From NCBI GenBank assembly GCA_002070185.1, contig MWCT01000002.1:320492-384491 (forward strand): a stretch of 64,000 bases of DNA, written 5' to 3'. Source of the DNA: a candidate division BRC1 bacterium ADurb.Bin183. GTDB lineage: Bacteria; Sumerlaeota; Sumerlaeia; MWCT01. A program made the position numbers and the translations under genes. Below the pieces are notes generated by a model. It had not been told where the DNA came from. It saw only the letters and a program-made list of their open reading frames with translations, and ran no database searches. This document shows, piece by piece, positions 52,026 to 61,499 of the stretch. Every line of letters begins with the position of its first letter. Positions within the stretch are counted from its first letter, which is position 1.

Positions 52026-54086
52026 TCACTTTTTCAGATAATCTTCCGCCTCGGCGCGCAAGGGATGGTCGGGGAATTTTTCCAGAAACTGGCGATAATA
52101 TTTTCGGGCGTCAGCTGGGCGGTCCATATTATCAGAGTAAAGCCTGCCCAGATTGAGGTATGAGAAGGGGTCGTTGGGCGCAAGGGCAAGGACGTCTTTG
52201 AAATACTTCTCCGTCTCTTCCGGGTTTTTCAATTCCAGCGCCATCATGCCGAGGTAATAATATGGCGCGGGGTCTTCTGGGAATTCTTTTTTTGCCTGTA
52301 TGAAATACTCGTTTGCTTTTTGATAATTTTTTCGCCGCATCTCAAGCTGCCCAAGAGCAGTCAGAGCGGGCAACAAACGGGCATTAAGCTCCCGCGCTTT
52401 TTTTAGATGTTCCTCAGACAGCTCGGGCTGCGAATGGTGGTCAAGATACAGCATGCCAAGCCTGAGGTGAAAGAGCGGCATGAGAGGGCAGAGGGCAATA
52501 GCGGATTTATAAGATTCGGCGGATTTTTTATAGAGAGCGGCATCGGCGTTTTTTTCACCGGCATCGCGGAGGGCTTCGGCATGGAAGAAATGCGCCGGGG
52601 AATAATCCGGTTGCATGGCGATGACTTTTTCCTGCAGGGGGATAGATTCTTCGGGTCTGCCCATAAGGCGCAGGACTTCTCCTTTATTGGCGATGGGCGC
52701 GCCATAAAAAGGGGCTATCTCCGCCGCTCGTTCAAAGTGGATGAGCGCCTTGCTGTAATTTTTTTCCTCTTTGAGAACGGTGCCGATATTATTATGGATG
52801 CGAGCCACATTGGGGCTTGTTCGCAGGGTTGCCGCATAAAGGGCGTTATCGTCCTTCCATTCGGGATTTCTCAAAAGGCATCGGACGCCATAGGCTAAAA
52901 CCAAAAGGGCGCATAAGATAAGGGCAATGCCGCGTCGGCGGAAATATAAATCCGCGCGGCTGAACGCCCAACCGACGACTATGCAGAATCCCGCCGATGG
53001 GAGATAAAGCAGCCTCTCCCCTATCAGCGTGCCAATCATTTTGAATGCGTTTGAAACAGGCGCCAGCGCAAAAAGAAAAAATAGAACGCCCCAGAGGGGT
53101 ATCCATTGTTTATTTTTCCAAAAATAATAAATCAGCCAGACATGCGCCGCCAGCAATATGATGGAAATAACCGCGCCCGCTTCAAAGAAGCCGGTAGCGA
53201 GCGGGACTTGATTATAGGAATAATCCGCCGAGAGCGTTAAAGGGAAAAGGAGGAGGCGCACATAAATCCCGAAAGCCTTGATGACAGTGGCGTAGTAGGG
53301 TATCCACCCGCCGCGCTGTTCCGCCAGAACGAGGACGTTATCAATCGGGGAAACTTTCATGCCTGAGGTGACAAATCCGCCGAGGGCGTGTCGGCGCATT
53401 ATTAGATATAGGACAAGGGTAATGCCATAAAAAAGGAAGGCGCGGACGGTGTTTGTTGGGGGCATTCTATTCATTAACGCCAGAAACAGGACGGCGGGGA
53501 GAAGGGCTATTGCGGATTCTTTGGAGAGCATTCCCAAGAGAAAAAACATGGCGCTGGCAAGCAGGCATACCAGTCTTTTAGCGGGGAGGTTGGTTTTATG
53601 GGCGTTCCAAAACTGAATGAGCCCGGCAAAGACAAAAATGGCGGCAAGGATTTCCGCGCGTCCCACGATGTTATTCACGGGTTCTGTGTGTATGGGATGG
53701 GCGGCAAAGAGGAGCGCAGAGATCAGCGCCATTTTTTCATCGCTGCCAATCTTTTTCAAAAACCAGTAAAACAAGATAGAGAACAGCGCGTGCAGGAGAA
53801 TGTTTACGAGATGATAACCTAATGGGTTCAATTTTCCGGCGGTATAATTAAGGGCGAAGGAAAAAACAGCGAGGGGGCGGTATTCATTTGAGCGGCGTCC
53901 CGAACCGCTCCACCATGATGTGCGCCAGATTTCCGGCATGTTTTTCAGGCTTCGGATGAGGAAGTTATTCTGCACCATATCCACATCATCAAAGGCGAAT
54001 CCGCCGCCCAAAGCGTTTAAGTAGCATCCCGCAGAAACAACAAGGATTATCAAAAAAGGGATGAGATTTGCGCGTGGGTTTTTCAT
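52026..54086 (-). CDS. TMTC-like membrane glycosyltransferase with C-terminal TPR repeats
   Basis: A 686-residue protein. The N-terminal 420 residues hold about ten transmembrane helices in a GT-C arrangement, with FAFDDVDMVQNN in the first loop (the acidic pair expected of polyprenyl-sugar-dependent transferases) and SNEYRPLAVFSF. The C-terminal 260 residues are a series of TPR units (ARIHNNIGTVLKEEKNYSKALIHFERA, PFSYLNLGRLYSDN). This matches TMTC O-mannosyltransferase-like proteins, common in large-genome Gram-negatives. It starts 10 bases after the O-antigen ligase gene. Protein or surface-glycan glycosylation is likely. Confidence 0.82.
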   Translation of the reverse strand: MKNPRANLIPFLIILVVSAGCYLNALGGGFAFDDVDMVQNNFLIRSLKNMPEIWRTSWWSGSGRRSNEYRPLAVFSFALNYTAGKLNPLGYHLVNILLHALFSILFYWFLKKIGSDEKMALISALLFAAHPIHTEPVNNIVGRAEILAAIFVFAGLIQFWNAHKTNLPAKRLVCLLASAMFFLLGMLSKESAIALLPAVLFLALMNRMPPTNTVRAFLFYGITLVLYLIMRRHALGGFVTSGMKVSPIDNVLVLAEQRGGWIPYYATVIKAFGIYVRLLLFPLTLSADYSYNQVPLATGFFEAGAVISIILLAAHVWLIYYFWKNKQWIPLWGVLFFLFALAPVSNAFKMIGTLIGERLLYLPSAGFCIVVGWAFSRADLYFRRRGIALILCALLVLAYGVRCLLRNPEWKDDNALYAATLRTSPNVARIHNNIGTVLKEEKNYSKALIHFERAAEIAPFYGAPIANKGEVLRLMGRPEESIPLQEKVIAMQPDYSPAHFFHAEALRDAGEKNADAALYKKSAESYKSAIALCPLMPLFHLRLGMLYLDHHSQPELSEEHLKKARELNARLLPALTALGQLEMRRKNYQKANEYFIQAKKEFPEDPAPYYYLGMMALELKNPEETEKYFKDVLALAPNDPFSYLNLGRLYSDNMDRPADARKYYRQFLEKFPDHPLRAEAEDYLKK

Positions 54087-54096
54087 ATTGCTTTTG

Positions 54097-55422
54097 TCAT
54101 TTTTGATGCGCCGCCCGCTCGATTCTAAATGAAAAAGAAAAAGCAGCCAGTATCCAAAAAAGCAGCGCGCTCAATGGCTGATGAAGCGGAAAATTAAAAA
54201 GGGCGTCGGCAAGGATGCAGAGGATGCCCGCAAGAATGCCCGGCAGGATTTGATTTTCGAGCTGCCTTTTAGGGTTGGCAAGCGTCTCCCATCCGCGCAA
54301 AAAGACAAATGCAAGGAATGCCATGAATAGGGCAAATCCGATGATTCCCGACTCTGCGGCGATTTCAAAAAATTCGTTATGGACGTTAATCGGCGGCACT
54401 CCCTTGCCGTAGTTGAGGAGGTAATCATAGATTCGATTTTCGGGACGCATTTGAAACTGGTTAACATAATCCCAGTAAAGGACTTTGTATCTGCCATATC
54501 CGACGCCAAGAAAGGGGCGGTCTTTCAGCATTTCGCCCGCCATGCGCCAGCTGTAAAATCGGCTCAAAAGGGGCATCGAATCCCCGAGGCGTTCCCGCAG
54601 GCTGTAGCGCGGGGCTGCCAGCGTCAGAAACAAAATTGCGATAACTGCCAGAATGATGAAAGTTTTGAAAACGTTGCCTGCGATTTTGACTCCATCAAAC
54701 GGGATGTTTTTCATTTTTGAGCGGAGAATAAATAAGACGGGCATCGCCAGAATCAGGGAAAGCCATGCGCCGCGCGTTCCCGCCAGTGCAAGGCAAAAAG
54801 CCAAAAGAAAGGACGAGGCAATAATCAGGCAACGCTTTAGCCGCGCGGTTGTATTCAAAAAGGCGTTAATGTGGATTGGCAGGAGCGGGGTCAGATACGC
54901 CGCCAGATAATTGGGATGACCAAATATGCTCAGGACATTCAATTTGCCTTTTTTGGATTCGGCGGCATAACCGAGGAATTCGATTCCATAATTTTGCAGG
55001 ATGCCATAAATAGCGGACACCGCGCCCACCGCGCATAAAAGGATTAATATCTTATTCATATCAGCGGGCGTGATTTGCGCTATGACCAGCGCCGCAAAAA
55101 GTCCCATGCACACAAGGAGAAAAAGCATCTCTTTTAGACTGAACAAAAAAGAACCGGAAAAAAATGCGGAGATTATGAGCGCTGCCGTGTAAAGCCCAAC
55201 AAGGATAAGCGGCGAGTCTTTGGGACTCAGGGGAAAAATCTTTATCGGAAAAATAAAAACAGCTGCGGCGATGCCGAAAATAAGCGCCGCACCGCATACC
55301 ATGATGTAATGCATCTGGCTGAGCGAGGGGCGCTCAAAAAGCGGATATAAAAAAAAGGGGGCGGATATAATCAGGGAGGATATTGATATTAGAACAATTC
55401 TTTTGAATATTGGATGACTCAT
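54097..55422 (-). CDS. O-antigen ligase (WaaL/Wzy_C) family protein
   Basis: A 441-residue membrane protein of about twelve helices. The family landmarks are LALAGTRGAWLSLILA with its Arg and the large periplasmic loop ending in NVHNEFFEIAAESGIIGFALF with the conserved His. Such enzymes join polymerised O-antigen to lipid A core, or link other glycans. It begins 37 bases after the second C25 peptidase gene and is followed closely by the TMTC-like gene, so the three are probably cotranscribed. Confidence 0.88.
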   Translation of the reverse strand: MSHPIFKRIVLISISSLIISAPFFLYPLFERPSLSQMHYIMVCGAALIFGIAAAVFIFPIKIFPLSPKDSPLILVGLYTAALIISAFFSGSFLFSLKEMLFLLVCMGLFAALVIAQITPADMNKILILLCAVGAVSAIYGILQNYGIEFLGYAAESKKGKLNVLSIFGHPNYLAAYLTPLLPIHINAFLNTTARLKRCLIIASSFLLAFCLALAGTRGAWLSLILAMPVLFILRSKMKNIPFDGVKIAGNVFKTFIILAVIAILFLTLAAPRYSLRERLGDSMPLLSRFYSWRMAGEMLKDRPFLGVGYGRYKVLYWDYVNQFQMRPENRIYDYLLNYGKGVPPINVHNEFFEIAAESGIIGFALFMAFLAFVFLRGWETLANPKRQLENQILPGILAGILCILADALFNFPLHQPLSALLFWILAAFSFSFRIERAAHQK

Positions 55423-55459
55423 TCGTGATTATTCGCCCATATTGCCCGCGAGCGGAGAA

Positions 55460-57829
55460 TCAATAAAACTCGTAGGTTGTTTTGCCCTGCGAGCCTTTAA
55501 CCTGCGGCTCCCCTCTGGATATTCGAACCAGACCGTGCCTTGTCAGCGGATCGCCCAACAGCAGAAACATCTTAACCGCCTCCTCAGAGGGACATGCGCG
55601 CGAGGCATAAAGGAATATATCGCCCATGTAGCGGTTATCGTTATCATTGAAGGCGGCGTTGAACATTTCCTGCATGAAGATTTCATCATTTTGGATGTAG
55701 CTATAGGAGGAGGAGGCGATGACGCCGATGGCGCCTCCGTTATTTTTGATGAGGAATTTTTCGCCGATGCAGTTTCTGGCGGCGGGATTATCGAAGTTAT
55801 TTGTGAAACAGGTGGCGGCAAAAACCATAGGCGTCATGTGGGGGTTGTTGATGAGGTCAATTTTTTCCGGCTGGAAGTTGTATTGGAGTTCTTCGGAGGA
55901 ATGAGCGATGTTGGTTCCGGTGAGCCAATAATAACGGGAGCCGTGCCCGGCATAAAGGAGGAGGGCGACGCCTTCGTTGCAGGCGTCTATGATGCGCTGG
56001 GTGACATCGAGAGAGCTGGTGACATTGCAATAAGCCTTATCCACGGCGTAATCCTGAAGATAATCCGAGGCAAGGCGGTTGCAATAATCATGGAAATCGG
56101 AAAGGGCGCTGGCAGTGAGCAGGACTCTATGACGCCATCCCGATTGAGTGAAATTGATTTCATAGTTGATGATTTTATTGACCACCATATCCGCCTCTGC
56201 CGGCGTTTTGACGGGGAGTCGCCCGAGCGCAACTTCGGGGACGAAATCGTCGTCCACGCTGGCAAAATAGGAGTCGGTGGCGTATTCTATTTTATTGTGC
56301 GGGACATACCATGTGGGGATGAAATTCTGTTGCATCCCTGTGGGGTTTGCCTGCCTGTCAATATTGTGCCAATCCCAGCTCCAATCTCCGATTAGCAGAA
56401 CATATTTGAGTTTTGGCTGCTGCCAGTTATTGTAAATATGGGCAATGGCTTGTTTGATGGCAGTGGGGTGGATGTTAGAGCCGTTGAATTCATCGTAGAT
56501 ATAATCCACAGGTATGACCTTGGTTTTTGCGCCGCGTTTGGCTCTGTATTTTGCAAGCCTTTCCGCCTGAGCAAGGAAGTTTTCGTGCGTGATGATGATA
56601 TATTCGGCGGCATGCTGGCTGGTTTTGAGCCCCATATATTGCGAGAGTTTAATTTTTGACGGAGCTAAAAGCGCCGGTTCAGCGGCGATGAAATATTCCT
56701 GAACGGTGGATTGCTCAGTGACAAAGGAGGCGGTATAGTTGCGTCCTGAAACCATTGATACAGCGGGTGTAATGAATTTATTTTCGCCGATATCATAAAG
56801 ATATATTTTGTTGTTGGAAAAATTGCCGATAGAGATTTCGCGTGTCTGTTTGTAAAATCCTCTTGCGACCTTGAAATCAAGCGCGTTGGAGATGGCTTCG
56901 GATTTGATGGGGTATTCGATTTCATACCAGTCCACGTTGATGTGATCCATTTTCAGGTCGTTGACGTTTATGAGTTCGAACACTATTTCATTTGCGCTTT
57001 CTTTGAAAACATTGAGCGGGATGTTGAAATTCTCAAGGAGGCATTCTTTGACGCCGCGCCAGCGTCTTTCTCCGAGCGGGTGGTCGTTGATGCTGAACTT
57101 GATATTATGGTCGTAATAGTTGGGCATGTTCAGTTCTGATTTGCCGTAAACATAAATGCGCGCGCCGCCTGTTTGCTCGACGGCGTTCGGGTTCAATCCG
57201 GGGAGATTGAAATTGAGGACGCGGCGGTTTTTATCCAACAGCCAGGTGACAGGGATGTAAAAACAGTAGTCGGTATCTTCGCCAAAGGGATGGGCAAAGC
57301 GGTCGAGGAACAAGTCCTGCTCGAAGTGGATTCTGCGGCGGAGCACATCGCCCGCTTTTGGCAGTTGGGCTTCGCCGCTGTGATAGACCTGCGGCTGGTT
57401 GAAGAGCCCGCGGCGGTTGAATTCAAGTCGGAAAACATTTTCATCGGAATAAAGGGAGCGATATGAATATGTGCCGCGCGGTTTTGTGGCGTAGAAGACC
57501 ATATAATCATCTTTGTCGAATCTGTTATCCTCTTCATATCCGACGATTAGGAATGGGTATTCCTTTCCATTGCCAAACAGGGATGTATTGCTGAAATCTA
57601 TTTCTTCGGGGGCGATGCCCAGATTTTTAATCTGGCGATAGGTGATTTTGTAAATACCGTCGGCGGGGATGTAAAATTTGATGGCATCCGGCTCGCCTAT
57701 TTTTTTTGGAATGGGCTGTTCCTTGAGGAGGAGAAATTGGGTTTTTTCCTCGCCGTTAAGGGCAACAGCCTGAATGAGAATCAAAAAAATCGTCGCCAAA
57801 AAAAAACGGATCATTTTTGCGCGGGTCAT
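55460..57829 (-). CDS. C25 (gingipain/PorU-like) cysteine peptidase
   Basis: A 789-residue exported peptidase. A signal peptide (MIRFFLATIFLILIQAVALNG) is followed by a PorU-like N-terminal beta domain (IPADGIYKITYRQIKNLGI) and further beta structure. The C25 domain starts about residue 400 (EYIIITHENFLAQAERLAKYR) and contains YVLLIGDWSWDW and VALGRLPVK. The catalytic His is in LLYAGHGSRYYW (near 627) and the Cys in FAATCFTNNF (near 674). It ends MFLLLGDPLTRHGL with only about 25 residues beyond. No type IX sorting domain is present. The ATG at 57829 lies 4 bases after the TPR gene's stop. Remote paralogue of the 1544-residue peptidase at 41904-46538. Confidence 0.85.
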   Translation of the reverse strand: MTRAKMIRFFLATIFLILIQAVALNGEEKTQFLLLKEQPIPKKIGEPDAIKFYIPADGIYKITYRQIKNLGIAPEEIDFSNTSLFGNGKEYPFLIVGYEEDNRFDKDDYMVFYATKPRGTYSYRSLYSDENVFRLEFNRRGLFNQPQVYHSGEAQLPKAGDVLRRRIHFEQDLFLDRFAHPFGEDTDYCFYIPVTWLLDKNRRVLNFNLPGLNPNAVEQTGGARIYVYGKSELNMPNYYDHNIKFSINDHPLGERRWRGVKECLLENFNIPLNVFKESANEIVFELINVNDLKMDHINVDWYEIEYPIKSEAISNALDFKVARGFYKQTREISIGNFSNNKIYLYDIGENKFITPAVSMVSGRNYTASFVTEQSTVQEYFIAAEPALLAPSKIKLSQYMGLKTSQHAAEYIIITHENFLAQAERLAKYRAKRGAKTKVIPVDYIYDEFNGSNIHPTAIKQAIAHIYNNWQQPKLKYVLLIGDWSWDWHNIDRQANPTGMQQNFIPTWYVPHNKIEYATDSYFASVDDDFVPEVALGRLPVKTPAEADMVVNKIINYEINFTQSGWRHRVLLTASALSDFHDYCNRLASDYLQDYAVDKAYCNVTSSLDVTQRIIDACNEGVALLLYAGHGSRYYWLTGTNIAHSSEELQYNFQPEKIDLINNPHMTPMVFAATCFTNNFDNPAARNCIGEKFLIKNNGGAIGVIASSSYSYIQNDEIFMQEMFNAAFNDNDNRYMGDIFLYASRACPSEEAVKMFLLLGDPLTRHGLVRISRGEPQVKGSQGKTTYEFY

Positions 57830-57833
57830 GCGA

Positions 57834-59039
57834 TTATTGTGCCTTCCTCGTAATTTGGATTCGGCGGACAAGGCAGTTGCGGTCCTGCCCTTTTGCCAGC
57901 CGTTCGGAATCGTTGTTATATTCGAAATCAATTGAATTTTCTCCTTCTGTCAAAAAAAAGACCATAGAGTATTTCCGCCAATCTTTTCCGCGAATGTAAA
58001 GGCGCTTTTGGAAGATGCCGTTCACTAAAACACCGGCTCGGGGCCAGATAAGATTGGAAGGCGTTCCCCGCGCTTCTATATCAACTATATATTCCCCGTT
58101 GGCTGGGGCTGTCAAATTAAAACCGAGCCGAGCATTTTTGAACAGGACAACCGCCGGAACTTTTTCATCCGGAACAAGGGACATTATATCTTTTTCCATC
58201 GGATAATGTTCAAAGGTAATCTGCTTTTGAAACGAGGTGTCATATCGCAGGGCGGGGGCGGAGATGGTGCATCCATCAAAGAACCCGCCGATGCCTTTGC
58301 CGGCATACTCATCCCGCAAGATGAGGTCGGCATCCACAAAATCAAGGGCGCGCGCGCAGTCATAACAATAAGACGCCTCGTCTGGCTCGCCGCGCAGGAG
58401 ATAAACCGCGGCAAGGTGCGAGAGCAGGAGGGGGTTATCGCCGAAGATTTTTAGGCTGTCTTCGAGCGCTTCGCGAGATTTTTCCAAAAGGTTGACTTTT
58501 GAGCAGGCTATGCCGAGCAATCCTAAACGGACGGCTTCGAGTTCGGATGAGAGTTCTTGGGGTTTTTCCAAAAGGTTCAGCGCGGCGTATATGCGCCCTT
58601 GCTCAAAATCTATGATGGCTTTGGCAAGGGATTGTTCGCCGGTGGATAAAACTTTTATTTTACTGGGCTCGGCAAGGAGCGGCGAAAGCATCTCCGCAGA
58701 TTTAATGATGTCTCCGCGATGGAATTGAAGAAACGCCATTTCTTTTATGGCTTTTTTATTTGCGCGATTATTTTTGATAAACAGCGCCAAAGATTTTTCT
58801 GCGGCGGGGTAGTCGCCCAGTTTCCAATACGCCATCGAGAGATAGTATGCGGCGGGGTAATCATGCGGGCGGCGGAGAACGGCGGTTTCGAGCTTTTGGA
58901 TTGCTTTTTCATATTCGCCTTTATTGAAATAGAAAATGCCTTTGTTGCGCATGAAGAAGCTGCGGGAGGAATAACCCGCCGATACAACAATGAGAACGAG
59001 GACAATTATGGTTATCCAAAATTTCCGCAATGAATCCAA
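57834..59039 (-). CDS. membrane-anchored TPR protein with C-terminal carbohydrate-binding-like domain
   Basis: A 401-residue protein. One N-terminal helix (about 7-25, FWITIIVLVLIVVSAGY) anchors TPR units beginning FYFNKGEYEKAIQKLETAV and AAYYLSMAYWKLGDYPAAEKS. The last 110 residues are a beta-sandwich like calcium-dependent xylan-binding modules (YIVDIEARG, GVLVNGIFQKR, WRKYSMVFFLTEGENSIDFEYNND). The start is a TTG at 59039, 16 bases after pssA; an upstream ATG would be read in the pssA gene. The following TTG at 59030 is another option. It lies 4 bases from the C25 peptidase gene, so the two products may act together on the cell surface. Function unknown. Confidence 0.7.
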   Translation of the reverse strand: MDSLRKFWITIIVLVLIVVSAGYSSRSFFMRNKGIFYFNKGEYEKAIQKLETAVLRRPHDYPAAYYLSMAYWKLGDYPAAEKSLALFIKNNRANKKAIKEMAFLQFHRGDIIKSAEMLSPLLAEPSKIKVLSTGEQSLAKAIIDFEQGRIYAALNLLEKPQELSSELEAVRLGLLGIACSKVNLLEKSREALEDSLKIFGDNPLLLSHLAAVYLLRGEPDEASYCYDCARALDFVDADLILRDEYAGKGIGGFFDGCTISAPALRYDTSFQKQITFEHYPMEKDIMSLVPDEKVPAVVLFKNARLGFNLTAPANGEYIVDIEARGTPSNLIWPRAGVLVNGIFQKRLYIRGKDWRKYSMVFFLTEGENSIDFEYNNDSERLAKGQDRNCLVRRIQITRKAQ

Positions 59040-59055
59040 CCGCCAAAGGAAAATT

Positions 59056-59865
59056 TTATCTGGGTTTGCCCGCTCCCATTTCGGTCTGTTGAACGGGCTG
59101 CTTCTGAGTCTGTTGAACCGGCTGAGGGGCGAGTTGATGTCTGAATGAGCGCAGCAGGTGTTCCGCCACTCCCCAAATGACATATCCCCAGAATCCAAAG
59201 AAGAAAATCAACGACTGTAAATGCCAGAGGGCAATCATAAAACAGACAAAGACAATGATGAGGACGAGATAATCGAACGGTTTTTTTTCCCGAAATTCAA
59301 TATGCTTAAGGCTGGGGTAGCTGATATTGCTGACCATCAGGCAGCTGAGCCCGACAAAAAGGACTGGGAGGAATCGAAGAAAAAAGCTGGACGGCTCTCC
59401 AAGCCGGTATAATCCTGTGTGCCAAAAAGCAAGAAAGGTGACAACCACCGTGCAGGCGGCGCCGGGGATGGGGAGGCCGGTAAATGTTTTGCGTTCTTCG
59501 CGGGATGACTGCACGTTGAACCGCGCCAGTCGCAACGCGCCGCACAGGGCAAAAAGAGCCGACACGCCGGTCGCAACTCTGCCGCTGCTTGCTGGAAAGA
59601 TATTCCGCAACCAAGCATAAATCAGCATGGCGGGCGCGACGCCGAATGCCACCAAATCAGCAAGGGAATCAAACTGGATTCCAAAAGAGCTTTGCGTCCG
59701 CGTCAGACGCGCAATCTTGCCGTCAAGCGTATCCAGCAATGCGGATATCATAATCAGATAGCATGCCATTTCATACTCGTTTCGGAAGACGTGCATGATG
59801 GATAAAAGTCCGCACATAAGGCTGGCGGAGGTGAAAAGATTGGGGAGTATATAAACTTTTCTCAT
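59056..59865 (-). CDS. pssA: CDP-diacylglycerol-serine O-phosphatidyltransferase
   Basis: A 269-residue inner-membrane enzyme making phosphatidylserine. The CDP-alcohol phosphotransferase motif D-G-x2-A-R-x8-G-x3-D-x3-D is complete (DGKIAR then GIQFDSLAD, about 49-71). About seven helices and a Gln/Pro-rich cytoplasmic tail of 35 residues follow. Its start overlaps the psd stop by 4 bases, so synthesis and decarboxylation of phosphatidylserine are coupled. The PssA subclass II length is normal. Confidence 0.95.
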   Translation of the reverse strand: MRKVYILPNLFTSASLMCGLLSIMHVFRNEYEMACYLIMISALLDTLDGKIARLTRTQSSFGIQFDSLADLVAFGVAPAMLIYAWLRNIFPASSGRVATGVSALFALCGALRLARFNVQSSREERKTFTGLPIPGAACTVVVTFLAFWHTGLYRLGEPSSFFLRFLPVLFVGLSCLMVSNISYPSLKHIEFREKKPFDYLVLIIVFVCFMIALWHLQSLIFFFGFWGYVIWGVAEHLLRSFRHQLAPQPVQQTQKQPVQQTEMGAGKPR

Positions 59866-60509
59866 GGTTTATTTTTTTCCTTTGCGGGCATTTGAGCGAT
59901 GACGGAAAATCCGCCTTGGACCCGATCGCCCATTTGAACTTTAATTTCTGAGCACAAAGGCAGAAACGCCTCTGTGCGGGAACCGAAGCAAATCAGACCG
60001 ATTTTATCGCCGCGGCGGACGGCGTCGCCTTTTTTTACGTCGCAAATAATTCGGCGCGCTATCAGACCGGCAATCTGTTTAACAAACATTGGACCCCACG
60101 GGGTTTTGAATTCTACGAGATTGGATTCATTGGCTTCTGAGGAATCCTTGTTCATGGCGTTGAGGAAACGTCCGGATTTGTGGCGCGTTTCTATGATGTT
60201 GCCATCGGATGGCGCGCGGTTAATGTGGACATCAAAAATGGAAAGGAAAATCCCCACCTTGCGGGCTTTTCCCTCCGGAAAAGCCGGATGCGGCACTATT
60301 TCGATTGTGTCCACTTTGCCGTCGGCGGGCGAAACAACGGCGCCGGGAATATTGGGTGGAATTCGTTTAGGGTCGCGGAAGAAATAAAGGACAAACAACG
60401 TCAGAAGGCAGAACATGCCCATGAAGGTCCACCATTTTGCAAAACCTAAAACAATGGTCGCAATAAGCAAAACAAGAATAAATTTCCAACCGCCGCCTGC
60501 TATACGCAT
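59862..60509 (-). CDS. psd: phosphatidylserine decarboxylase (short, archaeal-type PSD-A)
   Basis: A 215-residue membrane-attached pyruvoyl enzyme that makes phosphatidylethanolamine. One or two N-terminal helices precede RDPKRIPP, VVSPADGKVDTIE, FLSIFDVHINRAPSDG and the self-processing site GLICFGSRTEAFLP, in which the Ser after FG becomes the pyruvoyl group. ATG at 60509 was chosen because GGAGG lies 6 bases upstream. A more upstream ATG at 60548 overlaps deoC and would add 13 residues. It overlaps pssA by 4 bases. Confidence 0.94.
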   Translation of the reverse strand: MRIAGGGWKFILVLLIATIVLGFAKWWTFMGMFCLLTLFVLYFFRDPKRIPPNIPGAVVSPADGKVDTIEIVPHPAFPEGKARKVGIFLSIFDVHINRAPSDGNIIETRHKSGRFLNAMNKDSSEANESNLVEFKTPWGPMFVKQIAGLIARRIICDVKKGDAVRRGDKIGLICFGSRTEAFLPLCSEIKVQMGDRVQGGFSVIAQMPAKEKNKP

Positions 60510-60537
60510 TACACGCCTCCAAAAATCCGTGTTTTCA

Positions 60538-61473
60538 TTATGAGCCATACCCTCCTTGCGCAAGCGGTTGTTTCGGGGCAGAAGCGCCGCCTTTAACGAT
60601 AGCAACGGAGGCGCTGGCGCCGATGCGGGTCGCGCCCGCCGCAATCATTTTTTGCGCGTCTTCGGTTGTGCGGATGCCGCCGGATGCCTTGACGCCCATC
60701 TGCGGACCAACCACACGGCGCATGAGGGCGATATCATCTGCGGTTGCGCCGCCCGAGCCGAATCCCGTTGAGGTTTTGACAAAATCCGCCCCTCCGGCTT
60801 TGGCAAGAATGCAGCCGGCAACTTTTTCATCATCGGTCAGGGATGCTGTTTCAAGGATGACCTTGACGCAGCGTTTTTGTGCCGCGCGCGCCACCGCCCG
60901 AATATCTTCAAGGACATATTCAAAATCGCCGGATTTGAGTTTGCCGACGTTGATGACCATGTCAATCTCGTCCGCGCCTTTAGAAACGGCGTCGCGGGTT
61001 TCGAACGCCTTTGCCTCCGAGGACATGGCTCCAAGGGGAAATCCGACAACGGTGCAAACCTTGACGCCGGTTCCGGCAAGAAGACGAGCGGCAAGGGGGA
61101 CGTAAGCCGAGTTGACGCAGACGGAGGCGAAGCGATATTCAATGGCTTCTTTGCAGAGTTTTTCGATTTCATTATCGGCGGCGTTGGGCTTAAGGAGCGT
61201 GTGGTCAATGAAGGGGGCGATATCCTGAGTGGAGACTTTCGATGATTGCGAGCCGACGCGGTTTGCGCCAGCTTCGATAATGTTGATAACCGCGGCTGGG
61301 TTTTTATCGGCGCATTGACCGCAACCCGAGCAGGAAACGCTGCAGGACGTTATGGCGGGCGCGGTCGGCGGGATGGTTTTAACATCTTCCTGCGCCAGAC
61401 GCGCGGCGACGCGCTCAGTCACGGATTTGACGAGTTCTTCAATCTGAGCGGGTGTCAGGCTGCTGAGATTCAT
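60538..61473 (-). CDS. deoC: deoxyribose-phosphate aldolase with N-terminal helix and four-cysteine extension
   Basis: A 311-residue class I aldolase. The barrel (about 85-305) is complete: [25 protein letters not shown] with catalytic Asp, [12 protein letters not shown] with the Schiff-base Lys, and [10 protein letters not shown] with the second Lys. The usual enzyme is about 220-260 residues. Here residues 1-28 form an amphipathic helix ([21 protein letters not shown]) like the encapsulation peptides of bacterial microcompartment cargo. Residues 44-54 carry C-x3-C-x2-C-x2-C. No shell protein is in the window. GGGAGGA precedes the ATG. It is 26 bases after the DUF362 gene, in an operon with psd and pssA. 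Confidence 0.93.
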   Translation of the reverse strand: MNLSSLTPAQIEELVKSVTERVAARLAQEDVKTIPPTAPAITSCSVSCSGCGQCADKNPAAVINIIEAGANRVGSQSSKVSTQDIAPFIDHTLLKPNAADNEIEKLCKEAIEYRFASVCVNSAYVPLAARLLAGTGVKVCTVVGFPLGAMSSEAKAFETRDAVSKGADEIDMVINVGKLKSGDFEYVLEDIRAVARAAQKRCVKVILETASLTDDEKVAGCILAKAGGADFVKTSTGFGSGGATADDIALMRRVVGPQMGVKASGGIRTTEDAQKMIAAGATRIGASASVAIVKGGASAPKQPLAQGGYGS

Positions 61474-61499
61474 AATGTTTTATTCCTCCCAAGATTTTT

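Noticed and set aside
41904..57829. Type IX secretion system
   Set aside because: C25 peptidases alone do not define it; no PorK-N, PorV, SprA or C-terminal sorting domain is present here.
60538..61473. Microcompartment locus
   Set aside because: Only the DeoC extension hints at it; no shell protein or other cargo gene lies in the window.
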